Notes: generated by a model not told the origin, from the sequence alone. Shown: positions 53,716 through 63,291, counted from the stretch's first letter. The stretch: DNA of 64,000 nt from Pedobacter punctiformis (GCF_027213715.1 NZ_JAPWGM010000002.1:663975-727974); one strand, 5' to 3'. A program made the numbers and translations.

Positions 53716-55170
53716 ATGGACTTAATTAAAATATTAAAAACACATTTTGAAAACAATGGGATTGCCGTCTCAGAAAAATCAGGTGATTATTCGTATTCAG
53801 ATTTTTGTAAACATTGTTTATATGCCAGGGAGTATTTCTTAGAACACAACATTAATAAAGTTTTAATTACTGCGCCTCAGGGATTTTATGCATATACCCT
53901 AATTTGGGGTGCATACTTAGCGGGTACCACTTTCTGCCCTGTTAATGTAGGTTTGCCTGAAGACAGAAAAGATTACTTTATTAAGCAGTTTGAACCTGAC
54001 TTAATAATTGACACGGAGATACCAGTCAGTGCTAAAAGCGAACGATTAACAACACCTGAATCTTTTTTTAAAAATGCAGACCAGATCCTCCCCCATTTTG
54101 AGTTCGAAGTTCCACAAATCGACTCCACGGCGTATATTATTTTTACATCAGGGTCAACAGGTTTACCTAAAGGGGTAATGATTCCCAGAAAATCCTTAAA
54201 TAACTTCATAGCATTTAGCACTCAGGAGTTTACCTCATTACCAAATGATGTATGGGGGCAGTATTCTAATCTAGGATTTGATATAAGCATACTGGATATA
54301 TTTACAGCAATAATAAGCGGTGCTTCTTTAGTACCTTTTTCCGGGACCGCAGAAAAACTACTTCCTGCCAAGAATATTAAGGATAAAAAAATCACTATAT
54401 GGCATTCGGTTCCAAGCGCAATTGATTTAATGCTCAAAACCAATCATATCAATAAAGATATTTTTGGTCATGTTAAAACAATGATTTTTGGAGGAGAAAG
54501 ACTATTTCCTTCGCAGGTACAATTACTTTTTGATGCAAATCCCGAATTAATCATTTATAACTGCTACGGGCCAACAGAAACAACAATATATGCTACCTAT
54601 CAAAAATTAACCAAAAATGATTATATGGAATACTGTACTCATACAGTTTCGATAGGAAAGCCATTGCCAAACTACGAATTAGTTTTACAGAATAAAGAAG
54701 AGAATCTTGGTGAGTTGGTTATTTTAGGCGATTACATTGCTAGTGGCTACCTGGGCTTAAAAAACAATTCTGCAAATACCGCTTTTAAAGAGATATTTAT
54801 CGACGAAGTCAAAAAATGGTCTTATGCTACCGGAGATTATGTTGAGTATGTAAACAACAATCTTTATTATGTGTGTAGAAAGGATTCTCAGATTAAAATA
54901 AAAGGTAATCGCATTGATCTTAGTGAAATTGATTATGCACTACGTGAATATGGATGTATTACCAATATAACAACCTGCGTAGATGATAAAATTATAGCAT
55001 TTGTTGTTTTAAAGGATTACAGCGAAGCCAGCCTTCAGGATTATTTAAAGAAAAAACTTCCGTCATACTATGTACCCAATAAAATTATTAATAAAACCAG
55101 TTTGCCATTTAATAGCAGTGGAAAAATAGATATAAAACAATTAACGTCAGAATTAATACACAATCAATAA
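53716..55170 (+). CDS. AMP-forming adenylation enzyme (stand-alone A domain, DltA-like)
   Basis: A 484-residue acyl/aminoacyl-adenylate synthetase. Core motifs are complete: A3 YIIFTSGSTGLPKGV, A5 NCYGPTETTIYATY, A7 YATGDYVEY, A8 KIKGNRIDLSEIDYAL and A10 LPFNSSGKIDIKQL with the catalytic Lys near 473. It should load an amino or hydroxy acid onto the acyl carrier protein encoded one base downstream. This is the DltA-DltC or NRPS-initiation arrangement. The substrate pocket cannot be read with confidence. Confidence 0.9.
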   Translation: MDLIKILKTHFENNGIAVSEKSGDYSYSDFCKHCLYAREYFLEHNINKVLITAPQGFYAYTLIWGAYLAGTTFCPVNVGLPEDRKDYFIKQFEPDLIIDTEIPVSAKSERLTTPESFFKNADQILPHFEFEVPQIDSTAYIIFTSGSTGLPKGVMIPRKSLNNFIAFSTQEFTSLPNDVWGQYSNLGFDISILDIFTAIISGASLVPFSGTAEKLLPAKNIKDKKITIWHSVPSAIDLMLKTNHINKDIFGHVKTMIFGGERLFPSQVQLLFDANPELIIYNCYGPTETTIYATYQKLTKNDYMEYCTHTVSIGKPLPNYELVLQNKEENLGELVILGDYIASGYLGLKNNSANTAFKEIFIDEVKKWSYATGDYVEYVNNNLYYVCRKDSQIKIKGNRIDLSEIDYALREYGCITNITTCVDDKIIAFVVLKDYSEASLQDYLKKKLPSYYVPNKIINKTSLPFNSSGKIDIKQLTSELIHNQ

Positions 55171-55171
55171 A

Positions 55172-55402
55172 ATGAACATCAGTCAATCAGAAGTACTGCA
55201 AACTATAGCTATGGCTTTAGAATGCGAACCGGAATCATTAAATTTAAATTCAGCACTTGGCCAACATTATAATTGGGATAGTTTTGGGCATTTGAGCATT
55301 ATGGTCGCCTTGGAACAAAAATACAACATTGAAATCAGTGAAGAAAATATAATTCGCCTTCAATCTGTTAATGACATTATCAACTTCCTAAGCGATAAGT
55401 AA
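55172..55402 (+). CDS. Acyl/peptidyl carrier protein
   Basis: A 76-residue four-helix carrier. Ser37 in WDSFGHLSIMVALE is the phosphopantetheine site (DSF in place of the usual DSL). It follows the A domain after one base, so the two form a loading pair. The partner that takes the acyl group from the carrier is not obvious; one of the two LbH acyltransferases upstream is the nearest candidate. Confidence 0.9.
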   Translation: MNISQSEVLQTIAMALECEPESLNLNSALGQHYNWDSFGHLSIMVALEQKYNIEISEENIIRLQSVNDIINFLSDK

Positions 55403-55418
55403 TTTAAATTATTTATCG
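55393..55418. terminator. Palindrome between convergent ACP and GH genes
   Basis: A 26-base inverted repeat, CGATAAGTAATTT against AAATTATTTATCG with one mismatch, spans both stop codons and could form a hairpin on either transcript. There is no clear T-tract. Confidence 0.35.
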
Positions 55419-57136
55419 ACGGCAACGATAAAAACTACTCCGTACTTTGGAACTTTTACATTGATTTTTCCATCGGAAACTGTAAATCTTTTTGCCGCCA
55501 AATTTGTATAGTCTGGAGGTCCGCCTGAAACTCCGGTTGGACCTCCAGAATTAATAAATACTTTCCGGGAAAAATCCGTATTCCCTTCACCTTCGAGTGT
55601 ATAAGTATAATAGTGTTTCAATTTAGATGAATTGTCAATATTTAAAGATACAATTTCATCGGATTTTGCCTTATTTACGACAACAATACTCGTTTCGCCA
55701 GACGAAAATCTGGAGGCATACGATAAAATATCATTGCTCCCGCTAACAGAAGTTTCAATTAATTTATCACCAAGTAGCTTCTTAAAATAGTACATGTAGA
55801 AAAAAATTGGTCTTGGATTCCATTTTTCCGAATTATCAGGTTCATCACCGATACTTATAGCTCCAAAATCATTCCCATTATCGTATTTGCCTAATAAATC
55901 CCATCTGGCGGCCATTGCCAGGTTTGCTTTAAGCATTTCTCCCATACAAATGGTAGCATGTACACCAGCAATTGCCGAAATTTTCTGCTTGCTACCCGTC
56001 GAAAAAATATTCCATTCTGTCATAGCAATAGGTTTCTCTTGTCTCCCACTTTCCAAAAAAGAATTCCGCAAATAATTTTTTATAGCCTCTGTTTGAATGG
56101 TTGCAGAGTTCAATATTGTTTTAGCAGAACTGTTCTCTCCAAAATCAGTATAATAATCATGTATGATATAATAATCGGCATCATCTTTTGCTTGTGCAAA
56201 ATAACCTTTATTCCAGGAGCTTTCTGCCGGATTTATACTATTATTCGTAGGTCTACTAATCAATTGCGCACCAATGTTTATTTTGTGGCCTTTCTCTGCA
56301 GCGGCTTTCCTCATTGAATCTGCAAAAATTTTGAAGTGTTTGCCATAAAGCTCCCCAGTCATTAATTGTGGTTGTTTATCTTTATTTAAAGAAACATCAA
56401 TTTTCCAGCCCGGTTCCCAATAGCCATAGCTTTCATTTCCCACTTCCCAAAACTTAGTTCTTCCATTATCATACCGAACCCAATTGGCAGCTAAATGAGC
56501 CGCTTCCTGAACTGGATTTGCGCCTAAGCCATATCTCGCATATCCATAATTTACGGTAATTATTCCTGTTGAGGATGTAAGTCCCAATAATTTATAATAA
56601 TTTTCTAAGGATAAAGTCCAGGGTTCATTATTTTTACCATACCAAACATCATTTGTGGTACTGTCTCCGTTTGAAGCAAATATGGCCGAAGGAATATCAG
56701 AGGGTTTTTCCTTGTTACTTCTATCCCAAAAATATAAACTGCTAATATCCCCTCCCGGGAAACGAATTATTCCTGGGTCAAGGTTTTTAATATGAGAAAT
56801 TAATTTACTTTCAGTAACCATTTGCCCTGAAAAGGGATTGGCATTATTCCCATTAATATAGGGTGTAATTTTATTTAAAACTTTACTGGTGTTAACATTT
56901 ATTATTGTAGCTCCGGCATTTGATATCGGATCTGCATCCTGATAAGCTGGCAAGGTTAATTTCTTTTCGGTCCAATCACTAAAAAAAGCGCCTTGAGATT
57001 GAAATGGAATACTATCAACCGGAATAGAGCCTGTGAGAGCTGAATTTACAGATTTTTCACAGCCTGTTATGGAACATAAAATAAGAAAAAAGATATGAAT
57101 TAAACCTAGTTGTGCCGGCATCTTAGTTGCAAACAT
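55409..57136 (-). CDS. Lipoprotein clan GH-A glycoside hydrolase (GH51/GH39-like)
   Basis: A 575-residue lipoprotein (lipobox SITGC near residue 26; an alternative start is 57121). The TIM barrel has IIRFPGGDISSLYFWD, the acid/base Glu in KFWEVGNESYGYWEPGW and the nucleophile Glu in PIAMTEWNIF, the pattern of clan GH-A families such as GH51 arabinofuranosidases. A C-terminal beta-sandwich (~480-575) fits too. The exact family is uncertain. Being inside the EPS cluster on the opposite strand, it may trim or degrade the polysaccharide made there. Confidence 0.75.
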   Translation of the reverse strand: MFATKMPAQLGLIHIFFLILCSITGCEKSVNSALTGSIPVDSIPFQSQGAFFSDWTEKKLTLPAYQDADPISNAGATIINVNTSKVLNKITPYINGNNANPFSGQMVTESKLISHIKNLDPGIIRFPGGDISSLYFWDRSNKEKPSDIPSAIFASNGDSTTNDVWYGKNNEPWTLSLENYYKLLGLTSSTGIITVNYGYARYGLGANPVQEAAHLAANWVRYDNGRTKFWEVGNESYGYWEPGWKIDVSLNKDKQPQLMTGELYGKHFKIFADSMRKAAAEKGHKINIGAQLISRPTNNSINPAESSWNKGYFAQAKDDADYYIIHDYYTDFGENSSAKTILNSATIQTEAIKNYLRNSFLESGRQEKPIAMTEWNIFSTGSKQKISAIAGVHATICMGEMLKANLAMAARWDLLGKYDNGNDFGAISIGDEPDNSEKWNPRPIFFYMYYFKKLLGDKLIETSVSGSNDILSYASRFSSGETSIVVVNKAKSDEIVSLNIDNSSKLKHYYTYTLEGEGNTDFSRKVFINSGGPTGVSGGPPDYTNLAAKRFTVSDGKINVKVPKYGVVFIVAVDK

Positions 57137-57164
57137 GAAAATAGCTTAAAGGGATGTTAAAAAT

Positions 57165-57203
57165 TAAAATAAATTTGAAGGTAAAACCTTCAAATTTATT
57201 TTA
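57165..57203 (-). terminator. Strong hairpin terminator after the priming transferase gene
   Basis: An 18-bp stem (57165-57182 with 57186-57203) closes on an AAA triloop, core TTTGAAGGT/ACCTTCAAA. It lies 68 bases beyond the stop at 57271 and ahead of the GH-A lipoprotein gene, insulating the two. Confidence 0.7.
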
Positions 57204-57270
57204 CACTTTTTTTACACCAACCCCCTAAAACTTCGCACGTTTCTTTTTTAATTATTATTTTAAATTTTTA

Positions 57271-58686
57271 TTAAAATGCATTTTCTTCTCCTTTAATAGC
57301 ATTAACAACCGTTTTATAAATGATTTTGATATCCAAAAACAGCGACCAGTTTTCCATATACCAAATATCATGTTTTACACGTCCAAGCATTTGTTCATGA
57401 TGTTTGGTTTCGCCACGGAAGCCATTAATTTGTGCCCATCCCGTAATACCTGGTTTAAGAAAATGACGTACCATATATTGGTCAATTAGCTTGCTATACT
57501 CTTCCGTATGTTTGAGCATGTGCGGACGTGGCCCTACTACACTCATGTTACCAAAAAGGACATTAAAAAATTGCGGCAATTCATCTATACTGGTTTTCCG
57601 CATAAAAGCCCCGATTTTGGTAATTCTGGGATCGTTTCTGGAAGCTTGAAGATTGTTACTATCCTTATTCATATTCATACTTCTAAACTTGTAACAGTAA
57701 AAGGGCTTGTTTTTCTTTCCTGATCTAAGTTGTAAAAATAAAGCATCTCCTTTTGATTCCAGTTTGATCAAAAGCGCCATTAGAGGTAAAAACCAGGAAA
57801 GCAGAAAAACAATTACAAAGAGGCTAAATACAATATCAAATAAACGCTTTGCAATCCGGTTTCCAATAAAACTTAATGGTTCCCTCCGGTTTACTAAAAT
57901 TGGAATCCCATCATAAAAATTATTAAAAATATAACTGGAATTGGCAAAAGCTTCTTCTTCCCTTTTATACCGGATGAAAGAGGTTACATATTTAACTCTG
58001 ACACAATTTTTTTCTGCAAGATTTAGTACCCCTTGAAGATCCTGACATTGCTCTGGAAACTGAGTAGTATAAACCTCATCCAGATTATTTTCTATTGCAA
58101 ACTTAACGGTATCTTTTAATTTATTGATTTTCTTACTATTCCTTTCATCTACCACCTCGGTATTAAAATCAGTAAAAGAACCAGCCAGATTAAAGGATAA
58201 TTTATTTTTCAAAAAGTATCGCTCTAAAAGACTGGCTAAATCATGATTGCCAATAATTACAATTTTCTTTTTGTAAAGATTCAATTTAGGATAGAGTCGT
58301 TCTGAATAATAAATGACTAAACGCACTGTGGAAGTTCCAATAATCTGGGCCAGTAAAATATAAAAGGTATGGGCATTAAAAAATTGGATGTGTTTTATAA
58401 AACTCAATCCCACCATCAATAACAAAACCTGAATTAAAAATGTAATGCTCATTTTTTTAAAAAGTGCTTTAATAGATTGCACATTGGCTTCATTATAGGT
58501 TCGGTTAATCAAAGACGAAATTAACCAGGTAAGATTTAAAAATATGAGAAAAAGAGTAATCTCCCCTCTTGAATAGTGATCATCCAAGATCCCGGAAGCA
58601 TAAATTAATCCAAATGAACTGTTTAGTGCTAATGCATCTAAAACGATTAATAATATGATTAAAATAAAAATATGACGGCTTTCCAT
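57271..58686 (-). CDS. Undecaprenyl-phosphate glycosylphosphotransferase (priming enzyme, WcaJ-like)
   Basis: A 471-residue polyprenyl glycosylphosphotransferase that starts repeat synthesis by moving a sugar-1-phosphate to undecaprenyl phosphate. Four N-terminal helices (~5-110) lead to a CoA-binding-like domain (IVIIGNHDLASLLERYFL), a fifth helix near 285, and the catalytic Bac_transf domain with FRSMNMNKDS, RKTSIDELPQFFNVLFG, MSVVGPRPHM and KPGITGWAQINGFRGET. It lies opposite to the main EPS run and ends at a strong terminator. Confidence 0.93.
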   Translation of the reverse strand: MESRHIFILIILLIVLDALALNSSFGLIYASGILDDHYSRGEITLFLIFLNLTWLISSLINRTYNEANVQSIKALFKKMSITFLIQVLLLMVGLSFIKHIQFFNAHTFYILLAQIIGTSTVRLVIYYSERLYPKLNLYKKKIVIIGNHDLASLLERYFLKNKLSFNLAGSFTDFNTEVVDERNSKKINKLKDTVKFAIENNLDEVYTTQFPEQCQDLQGVLNLAEKNCVRVKYVTSFIRYKREEEAFANSSYIFNNFYDGIPILVNRREPLSFIGNRIAKRLFDIVFSLFVIVFLLSWFLPLMALLIKLESKGDALFLQLRSGKKNKPFYCYKFRSMNMNKDSNNLQASRNDPRITKIGAFMRKTSIDELPQFFNVLFGNMSVVGPRPHMLKHTEEYSKLIDQYMVRHFLKPGITGWAQINGFRGETKHHEQMLGRVKHDIWYMENWSLFLDIKIIYKTVVNAIKGEENAF

Positions 58687-58851
58687 AACTTAAAATAATA
58701 AATTGAAATCTTTCTGATTTAAAATCAGATTGGTTTAATAATACTATGTAAGTCACCCAATATCAATGATTTAGACCATCTTTTATTTGGGCTCAAATTA
58801 ATAACCTGTTATGGTTATTTTTTTGGTGGGATGTGATTTGGAGGGAATGAT

Positions 58852-59493
58852 TTAAGATGCGTAAGCCTGTAAATTGTAATTACTAAATTTATTAATGGCT
58901 TCTATTTTATTTTGAACATGCAGCCGTTTATAAATATTTTTGCAATGATTTTTTACAGTGTTGGCACTAATATTTAATTGATCGGATATTTCCTTGTACA
59001 GCAATCCCCGACTCAATAAAGACAGCACCTCTAATTCTCTGGAGCTTAAACCGAGGTTATTATCGCTGGTTTTTTTCCGATGTAATAAATTAATCACTTT
59101 ACGGGCAATGTAAGGGCTCATGGGAGAACCTCCATTATGCAATTCTATTATTGCATTCTGTATTTCCTCTTCAGTAGAACCTTTCATGATGTAGCCTGAA
59201 GCACCTGCTTTAAGAGCATTGAATATGTTCTCATCATTTTGAAACCCGGAACACATTAAAAATTGCGTGTTAGCGAGGTATGGCTTTACTGTTTCTATGA
59301 GTTCTATGCCTGATTTTAGCTTAAGCTTAATATCAACTATAGCTATGTCTGGTGCATTTGCAGGAAGCTCTTGTATAGCTTCTTCCGCAGAAGAGTAAAC
59401 ACCATAAATTTTAAGGAAATGCTTTTCCTTCAGTACTCTTACTAACAATTCACGATAGAAGTTATTATCTTCTATAATAGAAATTGAAATCAT
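58852..59493 (-). CDS. Response regulator, NarL/FixJ (LuxR HTH) family
   Basis: A 213-residue regulator with receiver Asp54 in IAIVDIKLKLKSG and a LuxR HTH (LSSRELEVLSLLSRGLLYKEIS, LNISANTVKNHCKNIYKRL). It is divergent from the kinase at 59765 and probably its partner; position within the EPS cluster suggests control of EPS genes. Confidence 0.92.
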   Translation of the reverse strand: MISISIIEDNNFYRELLVRVLKEKHFLKIYGVYSSAEEAIQELPANAPDIAIVDIKLKLKSGIELIETVKPYLANTQFLMCSGFQNDENIFNALKAGASGYIMKGSTEEEIQNAIIELHNGGSPMSPYIARKVINLLHRKKTSDNNLGLSSRELEVLSLLSRGLLYKEISDQLNISANTVKNHCKNIYKRLHVQNKIEAINKFSNYNLQAYAS

Positions 59494-59764
59494 AAATTTA
59501 CATAATTTAAATTAATAGCATATTTAACAGCCAATAGGGTTAAACTATGCTATTTGAAAATTTTTAATTTTCATTGTTAAACTTTCAAAATTTGGGGAGC
59601 CTAGTACATGAAAGACAAAAAGCTTGCCAACATATAGATTTTCCGTATTATTAATAATGCTTTTTAATATGTTTTTGATATCCGAAAACATTTTTGCCAC
59701 ATAAAAAATTGATATATATACTTTTAAACCTATTTTTAGCCAATTTTTTAACTACAAATTAAAC

Positions 59765-60670
59765 ATGTCTATCTGCATTATAATTTTATCAACAATTATC
59801 AAAACATCAGAATCTATTCTTCTTCTCAATCCATGTAGAACTATAAAAGAATCACTTTTACCCCAACTAAATTGTTTTACCCCCATTAGCGATAGACTTA
59901 GTATACTTTTTTTATCTATTGGTTTATTAGAAAAATGGTGGCCTGAAATATTAATTTTTACAGGCTTTATATTGCTTCTTGCTTACGTAGTGTACAGAAA
60001 TTATGCATTTTCAAAATCTAAATATTTTGAACAGCAAAAATTTATAAAATTAGAACGCCAAAGAATCAGCGGCGAGATACACGATGAGATCGGCGCAGGC
60101 ATTTCTGCTATAAAATTATATGCCGAACTTGCTACCAAAAAACGTGAAGATGTTGATGAAATTAAACAAATTAACATCATGATAAATGAACTAGCCCTAA
60201 AAATTAATGAGATTGTTTGGAGTACAAATGCAGAAAGTGATGATTTGGAAAGCTTACTATACTATATAGAAGAGCAAACCAGGAATTTATTTAAGCATTC
60301 TGAAATTATATTTGAGGCTTCTATTCCTCAAAACATCCCGAATTTAGCTATGGACAGTCAGAGTAGACGAAATTGTTATCTCCTGGTTAAAGAAGTTGCG
60401 CATAATACGATCAAACACTCTAAAGCAAAAAAGGTAAAATTAGAAATTGTTATACAAAATGGCATTATAATATTTTCAATTAAGGATGATGGTATTGGTT
60501 TTGATCCCAATTTAACTAAAATAAACAGTATGGGCTTAACGAATGTCAAACAGCGAATTGAAAAATTGAAAGGAGAACTGGTAATTGAAAATTACAAGGG
60601 CACCGAAATTTTAATTCGCATTCCACTTGAAGGAAACGTTGCCCCTAATTCCAAGCCAATTTTTGAATAA
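59765..60670 (+). CDS. Sensor histidine kinase, NarL/DegS type, without sensor domain
   Basis: A 301-residue kinase with one membrane helix (~61-77) and no recognisable input domain. HisKA_3 has His106 in RISGEIHDEIGAGISAIKL, and the HATPase has KEVAHNTIKHSKA and DDGIGFDPN, ending in the G2 segment GTEILIRIPL. It is much shorter at the N-terminus than the TPR kinase at 4052. The paired regulator is divergent, 271 bases away. Confidence 0.9.
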   Translation: MSICIIILSTIIKTSESILLLNPCRTIKESLLPQLNCFTPISDRLSILFLSIGLLEKWWPEILIFTGFILLLAYVVYRNYAFSKSKYFEQQKFIKLERQRISGEIHDEIGAGISAIKLYAELATKKREDVDEIKQINIMINELALKINEIVWSTNAESDDLESLLYYIEEQTRNLFKHSEIIFEASIPQNIPNLAMDSQSRRNCYLLVKEVAHNTIKHSKAKKVKLEIVIQNGIIIFSIKDDGIGFDPNLTKINSMGLTNVKQRIEKLKGELVIENYKGTEILIRIPLEGNVAPNSKPIFE

Positions 60671-60754
60671 ATGAGATAAAGGCATTAATGTTATGCTATT
60701 CAAAATAATCGAATTTCAATTTTAATCTACAAAAAACAACCAGGCATAATATTT

Positions 60755-61873
60755 CTAAACATTATGTTGAATAAACTCATTTTTTATTAAATCATAAAAA
60801 TAGCGCTCGTATCTTTCGCCAATGTTCTTCCACGAATAATAGTTTTTAATTTTAAAAGCATTGTTATCAAGGTAATAGCTATACTCCTGGCTTTCCTTAC
60901 CTTTTGCTAACATTTGCTTGGTAATGTCTTCTACAGTTTGAAAATACATAGCATCATTGCCTACAATAAACCTATTAAACTCGTTATCGTTAGCAGAAAT
61001 CAAACTTCTACATGCCATTGCTTCTAATAAGAGCGGGTGTGTTCCGCCCAGGGTATGTCCATGAAAATATAAGTTTGAAAAATACCTTAAATTATTAAGC
61101 CCTTTATCATCATAAATACTTCCCAAAAACTTAATGTTAGCGTACTTTCTATACTTGTTTTGTAAAAATTTTCCATTTCTGGTTAGACGATTTCCCACAA
61201 CCAAAAAATCGCGGTCTACTTGGGCCTTTACAACACCATCCAAAATGATTTCCAAACTGTTTTCAGGCTCAAGACTACCAATAAACAGATCATATTTATA
61301 TTTTGAAAGCTGGAAGTCTGCCAGGATTTTTTCATCTGGGTCATTAAAAATATAAGCTCCATAAGGAATATATTGTGATATTTTCTCAAACTTCTTTAAT
61401 AAATAACTTTGGATACCTAACGAATCTGAAATTAAATTATCACAATTATATACGGCTAACTTTTCGGCTAAATGAATAAATTTTCTTAATAATGGCCCAT
61501 ATTTTGATCTCTTCCATTCTAAGCCTCCCATATTGGTCACCAAACTTACATTCTTTGGCATTATAATTTTCCAAACCGGACTACTTCTGTATCCAAATTG
61601 TAATATGATGTCGCAATTTTGATTTTTTAAATCACTGATGCATCTATAGTCATATATAAAACGTCCAAGTGAGCCCAATTTAAATTCCGGATCATATATA
61701 TGAACTATTTTAACTCCATTCCACAATACTTTTTGGTTCGCATGATTATGAGAGTTGTACATTATCACCTCATGCCCTCTTTCCACCAAGCTTAATGCGA
61801 TATGTTCTGCACATTTTTCAAAACCGCCGTATTGACTTGGAATACCTCTTGTACCTAAAATTGCTATGCGCAT
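60755..61873 (-). CDS. Glycosyltransferase, DUF1972/GT4 type (paralogue of 43327)
   Basis: A 372-residue enzyme with the same layout as the protein at 43327: AILGTRGIPSQYGGFEKCAEHIA, YNSHNHAN, IGSLEPENSLEIILDG and HGHTLGGTHPLLLEAMAC. Many blocks are identical, so the two arose by duplication or share a recent origin. It marks the far edge of the EPS cluster, in inverted orientation to its paralogue. Confidence 0.88.
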   Translation of the reverse strand: MRIAILGTRGIPSQYGGFEKCAEHIALSLVERGHEVIMYNSHNHANQKVLWNGVKIVHIYDPEFKLGSLGRFIYDYRCISDLKNQNCDIILQFGYRSSPVWKIIMPKNVSLVTNMGGLEWKRSKYGPLLRKFIHLAEKLAVYNCDNLISDSLGIQSYLLKKFEKISQYIPYGAYIFNDPDEKILADFQLSKYKYDLFIGSLEPENSLEIILDGVVKAQVDRDFLVVGNRLTRNGKFLQNKYRKYANIKFLGSIYDDKGLNNLRYFSNLYFHGHTLGGTHPLLLEAMACRSLISANDNEFNRFIVGNDAMYFQTVEDITKQMLAKGKESQEYSYYLDNNAFKIKNYYSWKNIGERYERYFYDLIKNEFIQHNV

Positions 61874-62282
61874 TAAAATTCTTGGTTGTACCTGTTTACC
61901 TAGGCCTTAAATACATATAATCTATCAAAACGATATTTTTAAGACCGCCACTAAATTATTAACAACAGAAAAGGTCTACAATAGCCCTTAAAGACTATGT
62001 TTCAGAGAATATTAACCCAGATATTTAGATTTATTTATTGCCCTTAATTTCATGCATTAAAAGGGTAAAACGTAGGAAAGAAGTTTAATAAAGACAGTAT
62101 TTTTGAGTATAAGCATTTTGAAAACGAAACATCAAGCAATTTAATGAAGGATATAGTACTCTAAAAACTACATATTAATTATTTAAGCAAAAAAACAAGC
62201 CTTTTCAGAACTGCTTTTAATTAGGAGGGCAGTGGCGTTACGGAATACAATTCAATCATTTTTTAGTTGAAACATTATCTCA
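61874..62282. other. Intergenic region with no recognised content
   Basis: This 409-base AT-rich gap lies between the DUF1972 glycosyltransferase and GNAT genes, both on the minus strand. I find no open frame with family resemblance, no clear hairpin and no operator repeat. It should carry the promoter of the glycosyltransferase. Confidence 0.4.
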
Positions 62283-62861
62283 TTACCTTTGCTTCAACAA
62301 ATAGATGGTTCCGTCCAAATCTATTTGATGATAAATCTTTAAGCCTATCTTTTCGTAAAAAGGTAACATTTCTTTTTCAGAAGTCTCCAGGAACAAAGTT
62401 TTACCAAATGATTTACTTTCTTCCAGCATTTCCAAAAGAAGTTTAGTTCCCGAACCCTTTCCCTGGAAGCTTGGATGAACTCCCCATAAACGGATGTGAT
62501 AAATTTGGCCTTCACCAGCTACTGCATTATGAGCTATCTTAATGTATCTCTCTAATTTTAATATTTGCGAGAGCCGATCTAATCCTGTTACTTTAAATGC
62601 CAGCATAAGACTGTGATATAATGAAATAGAATAGCTTTTTTTATTTCTAAAAAAAACAAGAGCGCATGCACTCCTATCCTCCGAAATCAAGACCCTCCCG
62701 GTTCGCAAACAATGATCAAAAAGAAATTCGATCAATTGCTCTATTCTCTTAAAACGTACTTGATCCTGTTTAACCAATCTATTAATCCAACTATTATTTA
62801 TTAAAGAATTGGAAAGGATGCTCACCACCCTTACCTTATCTTTACCTTTGGCATTTGTCAT
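62283..62861 (-). CDS. GNAT-family N-acetyltransferase
   Basis: A 192-residue acetyltransferase. The acetyl-CoA motif A is GVHPSFQGKGSGTKLLLEML, followed by LFLETSEKEMLPFYEKIGLKI. The substrate is unknown. It starts 5 bases after the IS3 OrfA-like gene, so the two probably share a transcript. Confidence 0.85.
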   Translation of the reverse strand: MTNAKGKDKVRVVSILSNSLINNSWINRLVKQDQVRFKRIEQLIEFLFDHCLRTGRVLISEDRSACALVFFRNKKSYSISLYHSLMLAFKVTGLDRLSQILKLERYIKIAHNAVAGEGQIYHIRLWGVHPSFQGKGSGTKLLLEMLEESKSFGKTLFLETSEKEMLPFYEKIGLKIYHQIDLDGTIYLLKQR

Positions 62862-62866
62862 ATTGT

Positions 62867-63151
62867 TTAATCATTCATCTTTCTTAGCCTTTTGATAGCC
62901 ATTAAGCGTTCATTTGGGGATTGGCTTTCCAAAATCGTATCGATTACCAGTTTTCTTAGACGTTCATTTTCAATTTTAAGTTCTATTAATTCCAAAGCGA
63001 CACATTTGTACTCTTCGAGCCAAATAGCAAATACCTCTTGCTCTATTTCATAGTCTTTACAAATTTCTATAATCTGTTTACCACTATAATAATCTTCGAT
63101 TGCCTTGATAATGGTTTTTGCTGTAATTTTTTCGGGTTTCATAAGGCTCAT
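62867..63151 (-). CDS. IS3 OrfA-like HTH and coiled-coil protein
   Basis: A 94-residue protein resembling OrfA of IS3-type transposases: an HTH (IIKAIEDYYSGKQIIEICKDYEI) and a leucine-zipper-like helix (ALELIELKIENERLRKLVIDTIL). No OrfB integrase follows and I see no terminal inverted repeats, so it is either a remnant or a domesticated DNA-binding protein. An in-frame ATG at 63142 is an alternative start. Confidence 0.5.
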   Translation of the reverse strand: MSLMKPEKITAKTIIKAIEDYYSGKQIIEICKDYEIEQEVFAIWLEEYKCVALELIELKIENERLRKLVIDTILESQSPNERLMAIKRLRKMND

Positions 63152-63291
63152 TTTCCTAAAACTTATTTAATAACTTAAATGATACTGCCTTATAAGGCCA
63201 TGCCAACAGGATTTATAAAACCATCCCTAATCTTTTATTGTCCCATCCGACATGGCCAAGGCTTTGAATTTGAAGAGCGTATATATAATAT

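Noticed and set aside
55958..56317. Plus-strand open frame of 119 codons
   Set aside because: It is antisense to the catalytic domain of the GH-A lipoprotein and has no signal, motif or context.
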